DNA of 64,000 bases from Sabethes cyaneus (lineage: Eukaryota > Arthropoda > Insecta > Diptera > Culicidae), in contig NC_071355.1 in NCBI RefSeq assembly GCF_943734655.1, positions 15,170,768-15,234,767 on the forward strand, read 5' to 3'. Numbering within the stretch: the first letter of the stretch is position 1; each line of letters begins with the position of its first letter. The translations under genes and the position numbers were made by a program. This document shows positions 11,001-22,781 of this stretch, piece by piece. The notes beneath the pieces were generated by a model, which saw only the letters and a list, made by a program, of their open reading frames with translations, was not told where the DNA came from and ran no database searches.

Positions 11001-11820
11001 CCCGTAAAGAATGTCGTCGATTTGCTGACTGGTGTTTGGCCTGTCCGGCCAGGCAGAAGTCGCTGACGGAGAGATTTCGCGAATGACTGTTTTCCTACTA
11101 TCTTCTACTTCTGCGAATGAAACTCAATCGGCCGATAACCGAACCAAACGAAATAAAAAACAAACGCATTTTGCGGAGAAGTTTCGCAATTTAGTTGTTG
11201 TCTTTTTTTTTCTTGGAACGGGTTTGGTCAAGCAGAGATTGTTTCTTTTAAAGTTGATAAGCGATTTTGTTTTAGAATAATTCTATTTAGAAAATGTCGT
11301 TCGACCTTGTATAATTTTTGATGACTTCATGCAATTCATCAATAGTTCTTAGTTCTAAGAAATTACATGATCTCACTGAAATTAGCTATAGAATGGCGGA
11401 GTCTTGGTTACCCTTTGTGATTTACCCTTATGTCGAAAATAAAATGAACTAAATGCAAGCTATGCTAAAGACATTTTCGGTTCGAGAGGATAAGAGCATG
11501 GAAAATGTCGTTGATAATTTAAAATACTTGAACCTGAACTTGAAACGATTTTGCTTTATGTGACAACATTGTGCATTGGTGCCTAGTGTCCGAAGCCCCG
11601 TTTCTTATTGAAGTTTGGCTTCTTTCTAGACATAATTACAACATCTTGAAATGCTAAGACAGATGGAATAAGCTCGACTTTACTTGAGTGAAAATGTGAT
11701 GTAAATTCTATAGACAGACTAAAGGAGCAGCCATGGGTAATTCTCTTTCACCTTTTCTATTTTTCTATTAATTTTTCTTGGCAGTTATCAAAGCGAAGCC
11801 TTGAGTATAAACGTTTTTAG
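8060..11820. other. Unrecognised, single-copy-looking DNA
   Basis: No repeat family or gene was identified. Several frames of 60-180 codons exist on both strands, but none shows a domain, a convincing splice context or consistent composition. The region could be intron or intergenic DNA with regulatory content that cannot be read directly. Confidence 0.4.
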
Positions 11821-11984
11821 GACTTGATCCTTTTCTTTATCCACAGACTTCGCCGCCGGCCGTTAGAATACAGGGTAATTTCGGTTCTACTAATCCTACT
11901 AACTCTATCTAGCAGCACTGCCCAGCCGAGATTCGAGCATCCGACGACTGGCTTGTTAGACCAGCATCGCACCTCGAAGGAGGT
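11821..11984 (-). mobile_element. SINE copy (same family as 7.7 kb)
   Basis: Reverse-complement reading gives CTTCGAGGTGCGATGCTGG, an arm ending AAGCCAGTCG, a B-box-like GCTCGAATCTCGG, and the tail CGAAGTCTGTGGATAAAG. It is nearly full length. No clear flanking duplication was identified. Confidence 0.75.
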
Positions 11985-12248
11985 AATAAAAAATGAATTA
12001 AAAATTCTACCTCTATTTCACTGATAGTAATGTGTGGATGATAGTTGCAGCATTTTAAAACGGATTTTACACTGAAAAATATTGCGCAAAAATGGGCCAA
12101 TGGGGTGCAGAATATCGTGAAATTTTGTACACGGCCATAGCCTATGGGCATGCGAATGAAAACAATAAAATTGAAAAAAAAAAGAAACGTTCTGAGTCAA
12201 CCATGCAATTCAAACGTAATAAATTCATAAACTGTTTATACTATGCTA

Positions 12249-12311
12249 ACAAGGAAACATCACTATCGGTCACAGGCTTAGAGCTTAACCATATACACCA
12301 TAGTGTAGTCC
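12249..12311. repeat. Left arm of a 63-bp perfect inverted pair
   Basis: The 63 bases are the exact reverse complement of 13663-13725, about 1.35 kb away. The outer ends read ACAAGGAAACATC on both sides. They could be terminal inverted repeats of a 1.48-kb composite, since the DNA between includes a retrotransposon fragment. No matching target duplication was found. Confidence 0.8.
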
Positions 12312-12449
12312 ATAGTGTGTTCCCACGAATAGTCGAACCTACGAGTTAGGTAAAAGTCGAACCCAGTTGACACTTGGCTGAAAACTCGTTGTAGCCCGAC
12401 GATGACCCCATTTGTTGTATAATTTTTCTTTCGTAACGGTACTTAGAGG

Positions 12450-12960
12450 ATTAGATTAGTTAGACATTCTGCTACGAAGAGATCGTGGTTAAGCTCGTAG
12501 ACTAATATGGTTGAAAAGCCATGGGCAATCGGCCCTCGCCATCAGGATATCAGCTACAAGGATTGCTCGGCACAGATTTCTCCTGGTTGCTAGGGTGTCC
12601 AGTCCAATTAGCAACAGGCAAACTTCGTATCTTGGAAACTGGAGCGGGTGCTTCCATATGACAGGCGACGGAGAGCGAAGCGAATGAATTCGCGTTATAT
12701 TTTCTCTAACCGTTCAACGCCGTTGAGATAATGGGGATTCCAAACAGCCGAGCTATATTCCAGCGTCCAATGGACAAGCACGCAGTACGAATTCTTCAAG
12801 CAATGCATATCGTTGAAGCTTTTCGCAGTTCTCATGATTAGGCCAAGACTGCGGGATGCTTTAGCAACGATGTAGATGATGTGCTGCTTGTAAGTGAGCT
12901 GTGAGCCAAGGAGAACTCCCAAGTCCTTGAGGCAGGACTCTCTTTTAATCAGTTCGCCGC
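12450..12960 (-). pseudogene. Non-LTR retrotransposon RT C-terminal fragment
   Basis: From about 12922 downward the - strand encodes GVLLGSQLTYKQHI, a KASRSLGLIMRTAKSFND segment and TLEYSSAVWNPHYLNGVERLE. This is the conserved region after the RT fingers and palm of Jockey/CR1-type elements. A broken continuation rich in Arg and Leu follows to about 12450. Stops and frame changes make it non-functional. It belongs to the same broad group as the elements at 27.8-30.3 and 31.2-31.9 kb. Confidence 0.8.
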
Positions 12961-13662
12961 CTAGACCCTAGATGGTAGTTGAAAAGGTAGTAAATGAAAG
13001 AAGACTCGTCGTGGTTGAGGAAAAAGAATCTTGTACGATTTTTTTGCTTTTCGAGATGCTGTCATTGTGAGCTACATTACTGCTTTAATGATGTGCTCGA
13101 ACATCGGGATAGAAAGGTGTTGTAAAATATGAGCTTCCTAGTTTACATTGCGGCGATAAACTCCGAATCATTACAAATACAACTAATGCTTCAGAGTCCG
13201 AGATTATTTAAATTGATATTGTGCCTGCCAGCCAAATCTGGATTATTTACCCTAATACCAAATGCTGTTGTTGCTATGTATCTTTCTTACGACAGTGACT
13301 TCAGTATGTCGCAATTTGGTCACAGTTCTGTGCAGTCTCACTTTCAAACTACGGAGTCCCGTTTACCGGAAAGTGCGGTAAAAAATAACATGTAAAGTGT
13401 AGCGTAACGAGGGGAAAATTTTAATAACACTTCCAGGTGGACAAAAAAGTGATTTTAGAAACGCTTATTGCATAATAAAATCATCCTTTTCCAATCAATA
13501 TAATTTTCTTTTTGTTCTGTTACTTGAGGGTGTATGTAGGATATTCATGTACCATGCGCCTCCATTGAGTCATTTTCCCATACAAATTTCAAGTTAAGTT
13601 TTCTCAAAAAAGTTCCATAGGCTACACCTATACGAGCAGTGCTGTGATGTTCTGGATCGACA

Positions 13663-13725
13663 GGACTACACTATGGTGTATATGGTTAAGCTCTAAGCCT
13701 GTGACCGATAGTGATGTTTCCTTGT
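13663..13725. repeat. Right arm of the 63-bp perfect inverted pair
   Basis: Exact reverse complement of 12249-12311. The surrounding sequence shows no further complementarity. Confidence 0.8.
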
Positions 13726-13799
13726 AAGCTATAAGCACTGGAACACTTGCCACACCTTCTTGTTGTTAAAATAGTTTTAGTTGCGTAAAAATTGTTCCA

Positions 13800-14010
13800 G
13801 TACCAAGTTCAGTTATAACTTAAATTTTAATCTTAGTTCCAAGCCTAATTTAAGCTTGAGGACTCGAATGAACGCCCTGCGTTTAAAAAGTCCTAATAAT
13901 ATAACAACAACAATAATTCAAGCTTAAACTACTGATTTCAGGTCCAACTTAAAGTCTAGTTTTTCAACCAATTTCAAAGACAATTTTAAGTGCAATTTAA
14001 ATCCAAGTGA
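13800..14010 (+). repeat. Degenerate 12-bp repeats
   Basis: Words such as AGTTCCAAG, TTTAAG and CAATTTAAATCC recur at about 12-base spacing. It is weaker than the copies at 7.5 and 36.2 kb. Confidence 0.45.
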
Positions 14011-14445
14011 ACATGGGAGAGAAAACAGTAGAAAACAAGCAAACGGGAGAAATAACTACAAGGTATACAGCTTTAAGGGTTGTACGAAAGGGTGACGTAG
14101 GACTATATCAGATCAATAGATCAAAAACTTATGTTTTAACTGCATTTCTGGCATATGTATGTTTATAAGAATCTGTGAGTACCATTGTTGAAGTGAAAGA
14201 ACGTGAAGAGCGAAATATTCAGATTCAATTCTTCATTGAATGCAATGGTGGCTTTGAAAATACTTGGATGGGGGTTCATAAGTACAACGCCTGCAACCAT
14301 TGATACTTAGAGATTTCTTTTAAAAATAACTTGTGTGCATCATAAAGTTTGAAATAGTAATGAATGACCAGCCCACAGATTATTGTATTAAATGTGATTA
14401 TGCGTAGCTTTACATGTTTCAATAATCTTACTTTAGCTCGTTTGT

Positions 14446-14461
14446 GGCCTTTAAAAGGGCC
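14446..14461 (-). promoter_or_regulatory. Histone mRNA 3' stem-loop
   Basis: Read on the - strand this is GGCCCTTTTAAAGGCC: a six-position stem with one mismatch and a TTTA loop, followed by ACAAACG. It matches the metazoan replication-dependent histone 3' processing stem-loop pattern. It lies 27 bases beyond the H3-like C-terminus, a normal spacing for histone genes. Confidence 0.7.
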
Positions 14462-14488
14462 ATTGGTTTCAAATAACATTGAAGCCAA

Positions 14489-14574
14489 AGCACGATCATC
14501 ACAAATATGACGTGCCATTCGAACGTGCTTTTCTTTTGACATGAATGGCAACAGGCACGTAAGTTAGCGGCGTC
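14489..14574 (-). pseudogene. Histone H3 C-terminal fragment
   Basis: The - strand reads ARHICDDRA at the position of the H3 ending ARRIRGERA. It is preceded by MSKEK (H3: MPKD) and, in other frames, by NL-A and VTI-like pieces of the last ~25 codons. The normal stop after RA is replaced by Leu. Frame shifts and small indels show it is dead. Its identity is supported by the correctly placed stem-loop and by the parallel copy at 58111-58181, where the ending reads ARHICDERA. The rest of H3 is absent. Confidence 0.65.
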
Positions 14575-14649
14575 GTTGCACTGTCCTGCTACGAGAAGGT
14601 TTTACTAATTTACTTTCACAGCTTACCGCTTGTTACAGAGCAGAAAATA

Positions 14650-15012
14650 TGACACATACGCAAAAATTTCTGTTTTGTTTGTACCAGAGTCCTTATCTTC
14701 TTACCACAGGAGTGAGGGGTCTCAAAATAGCATAAAATAAATTCATGCCTCCAAAACTCTCACATGCCAAATTTGATTCCATTTGTTTAATTAGTTCTCG
14801 AGTTTTGAGTTATGAGGAAATTTGTATATTATTTGTATAGGAGCCTCCCTTCTTAAAGAGCGGAGCAATCTCAATTTACCATAGAAAAAAAATTGCCTTC
14901 CGAAATCCCCATTTGCCAAATTTGGTTCCATTTGCTTGATTAGTTCTAGAGTTATGAAGAAATTTGTATTTCAATTCTATGCAAGCCCCCCCCCCCCTCT
15001 TAGAAGAGGAAG
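14650..15012 (+). mobile_element. Truncated copy of the minisatellite element
   Basis: Starts at CGCAAAAATTTCTGTTTTG, goes through CTTACCACAGGAGTGAGGGG, then about two units with CATGCCAAATTTGATTCC, GAGTTATGAGGAAATTTG and GGAGCCTCCC. This corresponds to about 20955-21300 of the large copy. It ends in a poly-C stretch and the foldback at 15016. The GACA tail is absent. Confidence 0.8.
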
Positions 15013-15015
15013 GAG

Positions 15016-15123
15016 ACCCGTGTACCTTTGAACCATAGAGGCGCTGGACAAAAGAAGACTTCGCAACCCCCCTTATTAAGTCTTCTTTTGTCCAGCGCCT
15101 CTATGGTTCAAAGGTACACGGGT
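15016..15123. repeat. Perfect 45-bp foldback
   Basis: The arms at 15016-15060 and 15079-15123 are exact reverse complements around an 18-base loop. The right arm runs straight into the dispersed repeat at 15124. This looks like an inverted duplication of that repeat's first 45 bases, which could be biological or an assembly or cloning artefact. Confidence 0.8.
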
Positions 15124-15385
15124 ACCAGCGAGCCACACGCCCTGGCAGATGTTGCGAGTTCAAATCCGGTTATAATCTCAGATTATAGCTTGGTTCGACC
15201 CATGCACCTTCCAGCATTGGACAAAAGATAGGAGTCACAACGACAACTTGTTAAGCGTAGCTACCTTTTACCCCCCCTTCCTTTCCACTCTTTCCCCCCC
15301 TTTCTCAAAAAAAAATTTCATTACTTTCCCCTACCGTCCCTCCAGCAATACAATAAAACCATCGTTTCAAAAAATATTAATAAAA
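15124..15385 (+). mobile_element. Putative SINE-like dispersed repeat
   Basis: The head region contains GAGTTCAAATCC (near 15159-15170), a pol III B-box-like word. It is followed by GATTATAGCTTGGTTCGACC, shared with 1772, and a C/T-rich middle, ending ATCGTTTCAAAAAATATTAAT. The A box is not convincing, so assignment as a tRNA-derived SINE is tentative. Confidence 0.45.
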
Positions 15386-15389
15386 ATGA

Positions 15390-16790
15390 CGAAAATACAG
15401 GATCAGAAAAATGGGATAAAACGAAAAACAAAACGTGACTAAAATGGAGGATAGGAAAAAAGGAACAGATGAAACAAAAAAATGTTAATGGAAAAAAAAG
15501 TTTGATAGAACGACGCAGAACAGAGGAAAATCAAGACTGAAAAGGGCGACAAACGTGATAGGAAAAGAGGAGGAAACAGCGGGCAGAAAAAGCAATAAAT
15601 TGAGAGAAAAGAAGAGAAAATAAGAAAATAAGTAAAAGAAAAAACGTGACAAAATGGGGTCCCACGGAAAAAATAGATAAAAAAATCAATCCAACAAAGG
15701 AAAAACGGAACAGAAAATAAGAGAAACTAAAGAGGAAAAAAATAGCTGGAAAACAAAAACCGATAAAGATAACGAGGTCAAACGGAATAGAAAAAGGTAA
15801 TAGGATAGGAAAATTGTAAAAAAATAGAATAGAAAAACGTGCCAAAAAAGTAAAAAGAAAAAAAAAAGAAAAACGGGAGATAGAAAAGGAAAACCGAAAA
15901 GCAAAGCGAAAAATGGAAACCAAAACTGCATAAACGTCACAGAAAAGACGAAAAAAGTGGCATCTGAAACAAGATGTGAAACAACAGAACAGCGAAAGAC
16001 GAAAAACGAAAAAGAAAGGAGATAAAAAAATTACAGAATAAATATAAAACACGTGACAGAAAAATTAAATACGGGAGAAATAGAGGATAACGAGAAGAAA
16101 AGAGAGTGAGAGCATAAATTAAGAACGGTACAGAAAAGACTAAGAGACTGGAAAAGAAAACACAAAAAACATGCAACGTGTGAGAGAGTTAGACGAAATA
16201 TGCCAGCTCAATTTAAAGTAAAACTTCGTGTCTAATTTCGGAGGAAAAGAAAAGGAGAAAATACGGCAGCATGAAAATGGAGAAACGAGATCAGAAAAAA
16301 TGGAAAAACTGGACGAATGAGAATGAAAAGAAAGCGATCGGAAAAGAAAAACAGAATGTGACATAAAAGGAAGAATAGCAGCACATAACAAGAGAAAGAA
16401 TGGAATAGACGGAAACGAAAAACGGAAAAATGAAAATCGGGACCAAAAAAACAAAAAAAAAGAGACAGGCAAACCGAAAAAATCGACCTGCAAACGAGTA
16501 AAAATGGAAGAAAAATGGCAAAAAACCGAAAAGAAGATCAGGGCTCAGGAAAAGGACGAAAAACGGGGCAGGAAAAGAAAAATGGAACAGACGAAGAGCA
16601 ATGACGAGAGACAACGGAGCAATGATAGATGAAACACGGGACAGCAAAAAGGAAAACGAGAGAAAAAGAGTAAAAACGGAAGAAAGGCGAGAGTGAAAAC
16701 CAAAAAACGGCACAGGAAAGGAGAAAAAACGGAAAATTGTGAAAACGGTGCTGAAAAGAGAAAAAATACAATAGAAACTTTCAAGTAAAA
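15390..16790. repeat. Purine-rich biased block
   Basis: The + strand is about 1.4 kb of A/G-rich sequence with words such as ACGGGACAGAAAA and GTGACAAAA, the reverse-strand form of the TTTTCTGTCCCG block. It ends at 16780 with TTTCAAGTAAAACTTCGTGG, then 12-bp-type repeats. The same junction is seen at 6.42 and 36.6 kb. Poly-Phe/Ser frames on the - strand are not genes. Confidence 0.7.
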
Positions 16791-16794
16791 CTTC

Positions 16795-16985
16795 GTGGCT
16801 AATTTCGTGTTCATGTCCGGTTTGCTGTAAAACTTCGAGCTTAAATTAGTCCAAATTCAAGTTTAATCCAAGTCAAGTTCGATTTTAAGTCCTATTTCAA
16901 AACTAATTTAATTCCAATTTTAGGTTTAATTTAAAGTCAAATTTTAGATTTGATTTCGAGTCCAATTTCAAGCACAATTTGAATT
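16795..16985 (+). repeat. Degenerate 12-bp repeats
   Basis: CAAATTCAAGTTTAATCC-like words at about 12-base period, directly abutting the purine block. Confidence 0.65.
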
Positions 16986-16989
16986 CCAA

Positions 16990-17225
16990 TTTTAATTACT
17001 CCTATACTACTGATGTATATATCAGAAACAATAATAGACTAACGTTGCTACCTTGAGGTACACCGACTTTAATTTTGTAGCGTGAGTTACGTGTCTCACA
17101 GCAATCGATACAAATTGTATTCTGTGTTTTAAATAACTTATCCTGTATAATTTCAGTTTCTTGTAATAGAATATTACAGGTTCAATATGTCGAATGTCTT
17201 TTAATGTCAAGGAATGGCCCCCTCA
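16990..17225 (-). pseudogene. Non-LTR reverse-transcriptase fragment
   Basis: The - strand contains VGVPQGSN followed by LLLFLIY, the conserved RT motif of Jockey/CR1-type elements. It is preceded by IQFVSI and YKKLKLY-like pieces of the region before it, in more than one frame. Only about 75 codons remain. Confidence 0.65.
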
Positions 17226-20200
17226 AGTTCCTTTGATTACAATTCGTTAACTACTCGTTTTGTTATAGCTGAGGCAGTACCATATAACCATTTTATAATT
17301 TTTATTAAATTTTTATTTTGTAATTGCCATTTATATAATTAAAGCCAGGATTATATATTAAAAGCCAGAAGAATAGTTTTGGAAAAAGGTGTAATGTTTC
17401 GCATTAAAATAAATTTTGTCATGAAAGAATCAAAAGGGATGTATGCCTCTACTAAGTATTATCTCAACTAAATTACTCTACTAAAGTTTGCTAAGTATTA
17501 TATTTTGCAACTTTCAGGCAGAAAATTGCTGTTTCTATTCAACAGTAAATGCATTTTTAAACGTTATTTTGGCGAGTCAGATTTTCATACAATTGCAATT
17601 TAATGAGGTTACTAGGGCTAGCCACTCCCGTGGGTGATGTCATTTGACATCACCAGTTATGTGGTTATCGAGTTGTATCAGATTAAAAAACTCATAAATC
17701 TCCCCACTAATATGAGTAGCGCACTGACAGTGATCACTTTGGATAATATATGCTCGAACTATTCATAATGCTGTAATAAATTTTGTTTTCACTTTACGCT
17801 CGGTGAGTGTTTTATTTTTGACTTAAATTTGAGCGTTGAAAACCAACTCATTCCAGGCAGCCAGCGGCAAGTTAGGTAATTATCCTGCAGTACAATGCAC
17901 TTTAATTGCATGTAAACTAACCGAAGCGTAAGTGCAGATATTTGTATACAAATGATAAAAACATGTTCAAATTCTGCTTATTGTACTAAAACTAAAATGA
18001 TTTCAGATGTACCAAATAGCACGTTGAGTTATCATTTTCAATGTTTTGCCACTGACTTTACTACTGATGAAAAAAATACAATTAATTTATATTGTCTTTA
18101 GAGCAGAAATGGTTTTTGTACTGTTCGAAAGATCAGTTTCCACAACTACGGTGTACAAAACTCCTAATTGCATCATAAAATCTCCTCAGGCCAAATTGGA
18201 GCTAAACTAAATCTGAGTTCAAAACAAGTAAAATACAAAAAATAATACTTACAGATATTTGAGCATACACCCAAGAGCGTTCTTGCCAGAGTATGCAACA
18301 GTTTCAACCGTAAAATTTCAACTTTTCCCTGCCAACCCCACATCAGTAGCAAAGTTAATTTCGAACTTACCAACAACTGTCCATCATCATAGTTTGACGT
18401 CCGGCGCTCGAGTTGGCCCCTATCGAAACCAGTAGCTCAAGTCCGAACTCCGAACCGGGACCAATAATTGCAATCCTGAAGGCGAGAAAATTCATCCATT
18501 GTCAGGCAAGCAATTCCATGCACGTTCCATTCTTCTGTCCCGTCTTTCTGGTGCTGCAAGGTCACCCACATCCACCGCCATCATCATGCGCATATTTCCG
18601 AGAAAATGTGTTTCGTCAATCTGGCACTATTGTATTGGATGTCAAGAAAAACGGAATCTACTAGCTGGAACTGCACACAATGGAGCCTAGCAAATAGATG
18701 GGGAATGCTTTTCGACTTCATTTTTCATTAGGAGGATGCCGGCAGCAGCAGAATGTACGACACTGGAGGCTCTAGCAAATCAATCCACACCAGCCAGCAG
18801 CATGTGTGTGAGCCTGGACACATGTGTTTTACGATTTGATCACCGAGGTAATTCTCCATTTTCTCTTCCTGATGGAAAATCAGGCTCCTGGTAATTGGCT
18901 TTTCGTTTATTGGACATTTTTGGACAATTTGTTCTGCATTTGCTAGGCTAATGTACAATGCTACTGTTGAAAGGAGAGCGTAATTCAAGTAATAGTCCAC
19001 CATCAATCATCAGCCGACATCGTCAGGCACTAACTAGACCGACCGACCATGTTATGTACGCTGGAATGTGCAAACATTCTCAAGTAGCAATTTTCCACGA
19101 CAATGAACAACAGAAATGACACATCATTTCGGGCTGCCGTTGTCCCATCATTAGAAGCCCGCCCACACTCATGGATGGAGAAGCTCACTCGCTCGTGAGC
19201 TTCATAATTTTTTCTCATCCTAGGCTTAGCTCCACACCATCCACCGGCGTTGTACCGGCAGGAACCTAATGAAACGCACCGCCACACTAAATAACAGCTT
19301 GTTTATTTAACCGCTCCACTCAAAGCTGTGCTGTGACACTCGGTCGGCCTCTGACCTTCAATTACCAAGGAGAAACCTATGAGGCATTTCCGTTGCCTTA
19401 ATGAGCAATATTGCTTGCTGTCTCTCGATGTAATCAAGCGTATTATTACGGCAGGTAGCAGGAGAAAAAGGACTCCGTTCCACCTCCCCATCGCCATCGG
19501 TACGGTACGGTGTCGGGTGACACAAGCGATGATGGCAGGCTCGTATGACTACGCGTGGATCCATGCGTGGTTTGATGCGAGCGAACACGTGGCCATGATG
19601 AAAATGATCTGCCCCGGAAGATTCACTGCTAATAACGGAACATTAGTCCCTCGAGGGTGCCATTTATTTCAATCTAAAATGATACCAGCTAGCTAGGTTG
19701 TCCTTCGGCGCTTGCTCCGAAAACGGCAGGTGTGGTCGTTTGTGGGTTGCGTAATCGCGCGCAGATACCAGCTGCGTTGAAGCGGGAAAACTAATAGATT
19801 ATCCGTTGAGCTTCCCGTTCATACGTTGCCATTTGCATATGAGAATTTTGGATCCTACAACCGACAACAAATGACAATAATATTGACAAAACTGTTAGCA
19901 ATACTGCCCTATTTTACCCTAAATTTCAAATTCACGAAAACAGGAAAATGGACGGATCCCAAATGTGTGCATGCAAAAGAATCCACTGACATTGCTGACT
20001 CTTAATTTGGAATGAACTTTCATTTCGATTTTGTTTCCATCATAAATATTTTTTCTAAATTGTGTCAATATGCATTTTTTTAGATTTTGCTGTGCGAGTA
20101 TTCCAACCAAATGTGATAGGTAGAATAGAAATTTATTCCTGCTCGGGTTACCCACGTTGGGAGGCCTTTGGGAGGCTAACGTAAAATACGCGAAAACGCA

Positions 20201-20692
20201 TTACATCAGTTGCAACATCTTCATTAATCTTTGAATAGTGAACACTGCTAACTCTTACGGAAGCTTTACTTCACTGACAACCATTTTTGGTACACTCCAA
20301 TCGTCCTAAAAATGGTGAAGTATTTTCCCCGGGGTGTTTTTGTTTTATTGGTGGCAACCTCACAGCAATCTCCGAGCCATCGGGCAGAACTTTAAGTTTT
20401 AATCGACCTTCGCTATGCTTTACGCTATAAAGGGCAAACCAGACGCAGGTTTAATTCGACAAAGCTAGAGATTTTGCAAAGGTTTATCACGCAAAATTTT
20501 CAATTTACTGTATTGTAATAAATGCTTTGAAACAAGCCTATAAATTTGATACAAAAAGACAAGTGCTCAAAATATCCGTTTCTTAGAGTTTGTAGTCCCA
20601 CTAAGAGTTTCATTATACCACAATCACACGTTTTATGACGATTGGCGACGATATTGCATTTTGAGAATTTTTATTTATTTATTTATTTATTT
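17226..20692. other. Unrecognised DNA
   Basis: No gene was recognised. A short palindrome (GGTGATGTCA and its complement, two-base gap) lies at 17633-17654, and a (TTTA)n run at about 20669-20692 directly precedes the large element. Frames of 60-106 codons have no domain features. Confidence 0.4.
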
Positions 20693-22727
20693 ACTAGCTG
20701 ACCCGACAAACTTCGTATTGCCACAAATTAACCTGTGTTGTACATAAATAATGAATCTCGGATGATCTTTGTCACAATCTCGAGTTTTGCAAGCCCCCCA
20801 GTGTGCGGTGCTTCCAACGGCGGGTCACCGGTAATACTCGCGACCGGCTCGTCCTGAATGATCTAGTGTTACTATAGATAGTTTTTGTGGTCTTGTTATT
20901 GATTAACGTTTTATGGAAGAGTCTCGAATTTCTCGAGTTGGATTAGTTTATGAGTTTCGCAAAAACTTCTGTTTTATTAGTATGAGAGTCCATATCCCCC
21001 TACCACAGGGGTGAGAGGTCTCTAGCTATCATAAAATAAATTCAAGACTCAAAAATCTCCTACATGCTAAATTTGGTTTCATTTGCTTGATTAGTACTCA
21101 AATTATAAGGAAATTTGTATTTCATTTGTATGGGAGCCCACCCTCTTAAAAGGGGAAGGGGTCGTAATACACCACAGAAAAAATTCTGCCATCTAAAACT
21201 CTCACATGCCAAATATGGTTCCATTTACTTGATTAGTTCTCGAATTATGAGGAAATTTGTATTTCATTTGTGTAGAAGCCCCCCCCTCTTGAAGTGCGGA
21301 GGGATCCTAATTCACCATAGAAAATATTTTTCCCTCCAAAAACCTCCACATGCCAAATTTGGTTCTATTTGCTTGATTAGTTCTCGAGTTATGGGGAAAT
21401 TTGTATTTCATCTGTATAGGAGCCCCCCCGCCTAATGTGGGAAGAGGTCCTAATTCATCACAGAAAAAATTCTTGCCTCCAAAAACACCTACACGCCAAA
21501 TTTGGTTCCATTTGCTTGATTAGCTCTCGAGTTATGAGGAAATTTGTATTTCGTTTTATAGGACCCCCCTCATAAAGTGGGGAGGGGTCCCAATTCATCA
21601 TTGAAAAAAAATTTATCTTCAAAAACACACACATGCCGAATTTGGTTCAATTCGCTTGATTAGTTCTCGAGTTATGAGGAAATTTGTATTTCATTTGTAC
21701 AGGAGCCCCTCCTCTTAAAGTGGGAAGGGGTCCTAATTCACCATAGAAAATTTTCTTGCCCTTGAAAACCTTCACATGCCAAATTTGGTTCCATTTGCTT
21801 GATTAGTTCTCGAGTTATGAGGAAATTTGTATGGAAGCCCCCCCTCTTAAAGGGGAGAGGAGTTATAATTCCCCTTATAAAGAGAGAGGGGTCTCAATTT
21901 ACCATAGAATAAATTCTTGTCACCGAAAACACCCACATGCCAAATTTGGTTCTATTTGCTTGATTAGTTCTCGAGTTATGAGGAAATTTGTATTTCATTT
22001 GTATAGGAGCCCCCCCTCCTAAAGTGGGGAGAGGTTCTTATTCATCATAGAAAAAATTCTTGCCACAAAAAACACCTACATGCCAAATTTGGCTCCATTT
22101 GCTTGATTACTTCTCGAGTTATGAGGAAATTTGTATTTCGTTTGTGTAGGAGCCCCCCCCTCCTAAAGTGGGGTGGGGTCCCAATTCATCATAGAAAAAA
22201 ATTTCTCTCCAAAAACACACACATGCCAAATTTGGTTCCATTTGCTTGATTAGTTCTCGAGTTATGAGGAAATTGGTATTTCATTTGAACAGGAACCCCC
22301 CCCCCCTCTTAAAGTGAGGAGGGGTCCTAATTCAACATAGAAAATTTTCTTGCTCTCGAAAACCTTCACATGCCAAATTTGGTTCCATTTGCTTGATTAG
22401 TTCTCGAATTATGAGGAAATTTGTATGGAAGCCCCCCCTCTTAAAGGGAAGAGGAGTTATAATTCCCCTTATAAAGAGGGGAGGGGTCTCAAATTACCCT
22501 AGAATAAATTCTTGTCACCGAAAACACCCACATGCCAAATTTGATTCTATTTGCTTGATTAGTTCTCGAGTTATGCAGAAATTTGTTTCATTTGTATGGG
22601 AGCCCCCCCTCTTAGTGGGAGGAGGGGTCTCTAACCATCACTAAAACCTTTCCTGGCCCCAAAAACCTCTACATGCAAATTTTCATGCCGATTGGTTCAG
22701 TAGTTTTCGATTCTATAAGGAACAAAG

Positions 22728-22781
<54 letters not shown>

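Larger units (their letters stand above)
14059..14645 (+). mobile_element. Dispersed repeat carrying a histone H3 3' end
   Basis: This segment is collinear with 57716-58250. Shared landmarks are GGTATACAG, GGTTGTACGAAAGGGTGACG, CTGGCATATG, AGAGCGAAATATTCAG, GGGGTTCATAAGTACAACGC and CCAGCCCACAGATTATTG. After these comes the histone-derived part (stem-loop and H3 C-terminus, antisense to this orientation). Both copies then run into GAAGGTTTTACTA and AGCTTACCGCTTGTTAC and join a truncated minisatellite element at the same junction. So the composite was copied as a unit. No transposase or RT is encoded here. Confidence 0.75.

Noticed and set aside
14276..14440. Histone H4 tail downstream of the H3 relic
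   Set aside because: A few residues (Y..H, Q..LY) and a weak GGCTTTGAAAAT stem-loop-like word were noticed, but similarity is too low to call.
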